Shown in pieces: positions 60,978 to 64,000 of a stretch of 64,000 nt of DNA. This DNA comes from Amycolatopsis eburnea (GTDB lineage Bacteria > Actinomycetota > Actinomycetes > Mycobacteriales > Pseudonocardiaceae). The stretch lies in the NCBI RefSeq assembly GCF_003937945.1, contig NZ_RSEC01000060.1:124001-188000 (forward strand). Direction: 5' to 3'. The notes below the pieces were generated by a model. That model saw only the letters and a program-made list of their open reading frames with translations, had not been told where the DNA came from and ran no database searches. The translations under genes and the position numbers were made by a program. Each line of letters begins with the position of its first letter. Position 1 is the first letter of the stretch.

Positions 60978-61748
60978 ATGGGTGACGACGCCTGGGCCGC
61001 GCTGGCCGGACACTTCGCCGACGACGCCTACGAGTCGGTGAAGGGCCGCGTGCGCACCCACGTGCTGCACCGGCAGCTGCTGGAGCACCTCCCGGCGGCC
61101 CCGGCCACCGTGCTCGACGTCGGGGGCGGGGCGGGGCACCAGTCGTTCCCGCTGGCCAGGGCCGGGTACGACGTCACGGTGCTGGACTCGTCGCCGGCGA
61201 TGCTCGGCAAGGCGCGAGCGCGGCTCTCGCCCGAGATCCGGGACCGCGTCGCGTTCGTGGAAGCCGATGGTGAGCACGCCGAGGAGGCGGTCGGCGGGCG
61301 GCGGTTCGACGCCGTCCTCTGCCACGGTGTCCTCGGGTACCTCGACCGGCCGGGGCCGGTCGTCGAGCAGCTGTGCCGGTGCGCCGCCGGCGGGGGCGTC
61401 GTCTCGATCATGACCGGCAACGCCCGCGCGATGGCGGTGCGCCCGGCGCTGGAGCAGCGGTGGGAGGACGCGCTGGCGGCGTTCGACGCGGACACCGAGG
61501 TCGGCGTCCTCGGCGTGCCGACCCGCGCCGACACCGTCGAGGAGCTGAGCGGGCTCCTGCGCCGCCACGGCGTGGAACCCGTGCGGTGGTACGGGGTCTG
61601 GCTGTTCGCCGACTGGCTCGGGTTCGGCGGCACCGAGGTGGACCCGGCCGACGCGGAGCGCGTGGCGGCCGTCGAGTTCGAGGCCGGCCGGCGCGATCCC
61701 TACCGCGGGCTCAGCCGCGTCTTTCACCTCGTGGGGCGCAAAGCCTGA
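60978..61748 (+). CDS. Class I SAM-dependent methyltransferase
   Basis: 256 residues, leaderless ATG. Rossmann motif I is LDVGGGAGHQS (SAM-binding), motif II-like DVTVLDSSPAMLGKAR, motif III FVEADGEHAEEA; the C-terminal half has SmtA/CmoM-type character. Substrate unknown. The last 25 bases overlap the convergent TetR gene. Confidence 0.85.
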   Translation: MGDDAWAALAGHFADDAYESVKGRVRTHVLHRQLLEHLPAAPATVLDVGGGAGHQSFPLARAGYDVTVLDSSPAMLGKARARLSPEIRDRVAFVEADGEHAEEAVGGRRFDAVLCHGVLGYLDRPGPVVEQLCRCAAGGGVVSIMTGNARAMAVRPALEQRWEDALAAFDADTEVGVLGVPTRADTVEELSGLLRRHGVEPVRWYGVWLFADWLGFGGTEVDPADAERVAAVEFEAGRRDPYRGLSRVFHLVGRKA

Positions 61749-62311
61749 GCGGCTTCGCCGGCCAGCGCCAGCAACTCGTCCAGCACTTCGGCCGCAAGGT
61801 CGGCCAGCGACCGTTCCTCGTTCAGCCACCGGGTGAACGCGACCCCGAACACCGTGGCCCCCGATTCCGCGGCGAGGGTGGCCGCGGTCTCGCCCACGCC
61901 GCGGGCGCGCAGGCCGTCGGCGACCGTCGTGGCCAGGGTCGTCAGCTTGTGGCGCTCCCGTTCCTGCAGTGCGGGGTTGCGGTCGATCACCGACTGCCGC
62001 GTGCGGGCGTGCGGGCGGCGCTCGTCCGGGAAGAACGACGACGCCGAGCGCAGCGCCGAGGCGACGACCTCGAGCGGTGACGCCGCCGGCGGGGCGGCGG
62101 CGATGCCGTCGAGGAACGCCTGGACCAGCAGTTCCTGTCCCCGGAAGAGCACTTCGCGCTTGTCGCTGAAGTGCCGGAAGAAGGTGCGCTCGGTCAGGCC
62201 GACGGCCTGCGCGATCTCCGCGGCGGTCGTCTGCTCGTACCCGCGGGTGGCGAACAGCTCCAGCGCGGCCTGCTGCAGCCGCTCCGCGGTCCCGGGTTCC
62301 CAGCGCACCAT
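61724..62311 (-). CDS. TetR-family regulator
   Basis: 195 residues from ATG 62311, placed by a TACACT box seven bases upstream. HTH: TTAAEIAQAVGLTERTFFRHFS; helical C-terminus. It faces the divergent epimerase-like gene with a complex inverted-repeat region between, consistent with a classic TetR/target pair. Confidence 0.87.
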   Translation of the reverse strand: MVRWEPGTAERLQQAALELFATRGYEQTTAAEIAQAVGLTERTFFRHFSDKREVLFRGQELLVQAFLDGIAAAPPAASPLEVVASALRSASSFFPDERRPHARTRQSVIDRNPALQERERHKLTTLATTVADGLRARGVGETAATLAAESGATVFGVAFTRWLNEERSLADLAAEVLDELLALAGEAAQALRPTR

Positions 62312-62318
62312 GCCCCCG

Positions 62319-62324
62319 AGTGTA
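62319..62324 (-). promoter_or_regulatory. Leaderless -10 box of tetR (TACACT)
   Basis: TACACT on the minus strand, seven bases before ATG 62311. Confidence 0.5.
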
Positions 62325-62360
62325 GTGATGACAGCGGCTGACATGAAGGCGTACAGTGAC

Positions 62361-62392
62361 GATGTCAGCGACTGACGTCGGTCACTGACATC
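62361..62392. promoter_or_regulatory. TetR operator region
   Basis: GATGTCAG (62361-62368) and CTGACATC (62385-62392) form perfect 8-bp arms 16 bases apart. AGTGAC/GTCACT arms and a TGAC-GTCG-GTCA core overlap them. A related TGACAG..CTGACA pair lies at 62329-62342. Confidence 0.65.
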
Positions 62393-62415
62393 ACCTCTGC
62401 GAAGGAGTTCACGTC

Positions 62416-63309
62416 ATGCGCGTTTTCGTCACCGGCGCCTCCGGCTGGATCGGCACCGCCGTCGTCGGCGAACTGCTCGCCGCCGGCCACGACGTCACCG
62501 GGCTGGCCCGCTCGGCCGCGTCCGCCGCGAAGCTCGAGGCGAAAGGCGTCCAGGTCCGGCGCGGCGACCTCGACGACCTGGCCGGCATCCGCGCCGGCGC
62601 CGAAGCGGCCGACGCCGTCATCCACCTGGCCAACAAGCACGACTTCGCCGACCAGGCCGCGTCGAACGCGGCCGAGCGGGCCGCCGTCGAGACGATCGGC
62701 GACGCGCTCGAGGGCACCGGCCGGCCGTTCCTCCTGGCGTCCGGGGTCGCCGGCCTGGTGCAGGGCCGGCCGGCCACCGAGGCCGACGCGTCGCCGTTCC
62801 ACGGCCCGGACTCCCCGCGCGGCGGCACCGAGAACCTCGCGCTCGGGTTCACCGACCGCGGCGTGCACCCGGTCAGCCTGCGGTTCTCCCCCACCGTGCA
62901 CGGGACCGGCGACCACGGGTTCATCGCGCACCTGGCGGCGATCGCGCGCGAGAAGGGCGTGGCGGGCTACCCCGGCGACGGCACCAACCGCTGGGCCGCG
63001 GTGCACGTCGCCGACGCCGCGCGCATGGTCGTCCTCGGCCTGGAGAAGGCGCCGGCGGGCAGCCGGCTGCACGCGGTCGCCGAGGAGGGCGTGCCGACGA
63101 AGGAGATCGCCGAGGCGATCGGGCGCGCGTTCGACCTGCCGGTGGCCTCGATCGACGCGGCCGACGTCCCGGGTCACTTCGGCTGGATCGGCGGGTTCTT
63201 CGCGATGGACCTGGCGGCGACGAGCACGGCCACGCAGGAGCTGCTGGGGTGGACGCCGACCGGGCGCACGCTGATCGAGGACCTCGACGGCGGCGCGTAC
63301 TCGGGCTAG
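62416..63309 (+). CDS. NAD-dependent epimerase/dehydratase (extended SDR)
   Basis: 297 residues. N-terminal Rossmann motif TGASGWIGTAVVGELL; an extended-SDR fold with GDLDDLAGIRAGAEAADAVI (Asp), substrate residues LRFSPTVHGTGDHGFI and C-terminal LLGWTPTGRTLIEDLD. The catalytic YxxxK is absent or altered (the equivalent region reads ENLALGF), as in some NmrA/atypical members. ATG with a GAAGGAG ribosome site. Controlled by the TetR opposite. Its TAG stop is formed by the edge of the palindromic element at 63307. Confidence 0.83.
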   Translation: MRVFVTGASGWIGTAVVGELLAAGHDVTGLARSAASAAKLEAKGVQVRRGDLDDLAGIRAGAEAADAVIHLANKHDFADQAASNAAERAAVETIGDALEGTGRPFLLASGVAGLVQGRPATEADASPFHGPDSPRGGTENLALGFTDRGVHPVSLRFSPTVHGTGDHGFIAHLAAIAREKGVAGYPGDGTNRWAAVHVADAARMVVLGLEKAPAGSRLHAVAEEGVPTKEIAEAIGRAFDLPVASIDAADVPGHFGWIGGFFAMDLAATSTATQELLGWTPTGRTLIEDLDGGAYSG

Positions 63310-63444
63310 TGTCGCGCGTCGCAAGTTGCCTTCCACGTTCGGGACGAGCGCCCCAATGTGGCGTTCGGTGCGTCCAACGCAACCAACGCCACATTGGGGC
63401 GCATCGGTGGGCCGCTGTCAACGAACCTCGGACGCACGACACTA
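63307..63444. repeat. Nested palindromic element (138 bp)
   Basis: Outer arms TAGTGTCG (63307-63314) and CGACACTA (63437-63444), imperfect further in (GCGTC/GACGC). A central perfect 18-bp inverted repeat, GCGCCCCAATGTGGCGTT (63348-63365) and its complement (63385-63402), encloses a smaller TGCGT/ACGCA stem. The TAG stops of both flanking convergent genes are the first and last bases of the element. It resembles short palindromic intergenic repeats (REP/MITE-like). It may also serve as bidirectional terminator. Confidence 0.8.
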
Positions 63445-63846
63445 GCCGCCGTGGCCGTGGTCGAGCGCGCCCAGGTCGTGGCCGTCGAACCCCTCCGCGC
63501 CAAACCCGTGCAGGGCAGCGGCGACGAACGCCACGGTGGTCAGGAGTCCGATGAGGACGGTGAGGGCGATCAGCAGCCGGCGGCGGCCGCGCAGGGCCGC
63601 GATTTCGGCGGCCGGCGCGGCCCCCGCGGCGGCCGCGAGCTGCCGCCAGCCCTCGGGCGTGCTCGGCTCGGGCGCGGGCAGATCAGCGGTCAGCGAAGCC
63701 AGCTCGTGCCGGTAGCGGTGCTGCTCGAGGCGGGCGAGGCGGTCTTCGACCTCGTCCATCGTCAGGCGGCCTTCGCCGGCGGCCGCGTAGAGGGCGGACC
63801 GGACCTGCTCACGTTCCGCGTCCGAGCAGCGGATCCCTTCCGGCAC
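63442..63846 (-). CDS. DUF1707 (SHOCT-like) membrane protein
   Basis: 134 residues from GTG 63846. The N-terminus is the DUF1707 module: IRCSDAEREQVRSALYAAAG, EGRLTMDEVEDRLARLEQHR. A linker follows, then one membrane helix (LLIALTVLIGLLTTVAFVAA) and a His/Gly-rich tail. An upstream in-frame ATG at 63933 would add residues overlapping the response-regulator gene; the homologous part starts at the GTG. DUF1707 proteins often lie beside MprA-like two-component genes, as here. Confidence 0.82.
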   Translation of the reverse strand: MPEGIRCSDAEREQVRSALYAAAGEGRLTMDEVEDRLARLEQHRYRHELASLTADLPAPEPSTPEGWRQLAAAAGAAPAAEIAALRGRRRLLIALTVLIGLLTTVAFVAAALHGFGAEGFDGHDLGALDHGHGG

Positions 63847-63915
63847 GGTGGTACCCGGCGCGGCCTGGAACGTTAATCTTCGATGAGAGTCCGGCACCCG
63901 GGCGAGCACCTCGTC

Positions 63916-63921
63916 TACGGT
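63916..63921 (+). promoter_or_regulatory. Leaderless -10 box (TACGGT)
   Basis: TACGGT, six bases, GTG at 63928. Confidence 0.5.
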
Positions 63922-63927
63922 TACCGG

Positions 63928-64000
63928 GTGCACTTGGTGATCGTCGACGACGAGACGGCCGTGCAGGATTCGCTGTCGCGCACGCTGCGGTTCGAGGGCT
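63928..64000 (+). CDS. Response regulator, N-terminal fragment
   Basis: Only 24 codons before the window ends: VHLVIVDDETAVQDSLSRTL then RFEG. The DD pair and the V...SL..TLRFEG pattern are those of an OmpR/MprA-type receiver domain. The remaining gene lies outside. Leaderless start and divergent DUF1707 neighbour fit MprAB-like loci. Confidence 0.75.
   Translation, partial: MHLVIVDDETAVQDSLSRTLRFEG

Overview
The window is high-GC actinobacterial DNA. Dense coding, many GTG starts, several leaderless promoters (a TANNNT box 6-7 bases before a start codon), paired PucR-type regulators, an encapsulin/DyP pair and deazaflavin-type oxidoreductases all suggest a filamentous Pseudonocardiales genome. 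My inference is an Amycolatopsis-like organism; this is not proven from the sequence.

1-6.6 kb is an accessory, decayed stretch with visibly lower GC. It holds the C-terminus of a SAVED-domain (cyclic-nucleotide sensing, CBASS-type) protein, an orphan ORF, a large SF2 helicase with a DDAH Walker B, and two DUF2637 (SpdB-like) genes, one dead and one intact. It reads as a defence or integrative-element relic.

6.6-16 kb is a single minus-strand stress operon with overlapping starts and stops: dnaK-grpE-dnaJ-cbpM-clpB-pucR-(hypothetical)-zwf-(70-aa protein). In this sequence zwf carries a one-base frameshift.

16-25.4 kb continues the stress theme on the other side of a shared regulatory region: a YdeP-type molybdopterin oxidoreductase, a FUSC membrane protein, a YihY/BrkB gene killed by an amber codon, a DUF1345 protein, a cation-efflux protein, a second PucR paralogue, then a DyP peroxidase with an encapsulin-targeting tail and its encapsulin shell. 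Four intergenic sites with a TTGTGG/CCACAA-type palindrome precede these genes and may define a local regulon.

25.4-29.9 kb is a TetR regulon (DJ-1/PfpI, TetR, NAD-dependent epimerase-like protein, acetoacetate decarboxylase family protein). Three matching 19-bp operators and a fourth, weaker copy are visible. A broken methyltransferase and a deazaflavin-dependent oxidoreductase follow. 29.9-34.5 kb holds a MarR regulator and a secreted GH2 beta-galactosidase with an inserted LamG-like domain.

34.6-47.3 kb is the most unusual block: eight tightly packed plus-strand genes coding for a J-like protein without HPD, an Hsp70, a pseudokinase-like/TPR protein, a membrane-anchored TPR protein, a small protein, another TPR protein, a TIR/beta-propeller protein and a 1171-residue TPR-like protein. 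I read it as a candidate chaperone-gated TIR effector system.

47.4-52.2 kb holds metabolic and regulatory pairs (LysR/SDR; epoxide hydrolase/TetR; ROK), with clear palindromic operators. 52.2-60.1 kb is a five-gene minus-strand operon: a TraG-like membrane protein, a HerA/FtsK-type ATPase, a papain-fold (Tox-PL-like) toxin, a 75-aa possible immunity protein and a highly acidic repeat protein with a C-terminal hydrophobic tail. It is a second candidate system. 60.2-64 kb holds a septum-formation-type membrane protein, a methyltransferase, TetR plus a divergent epimerase, a 138-bp nested palindromic repeat that supplies both flanking stop codons, a DUF1707 protein and the start of a response regulator. 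No rRNA, tRNA, CRISPR array or insertion sequence was recognised.
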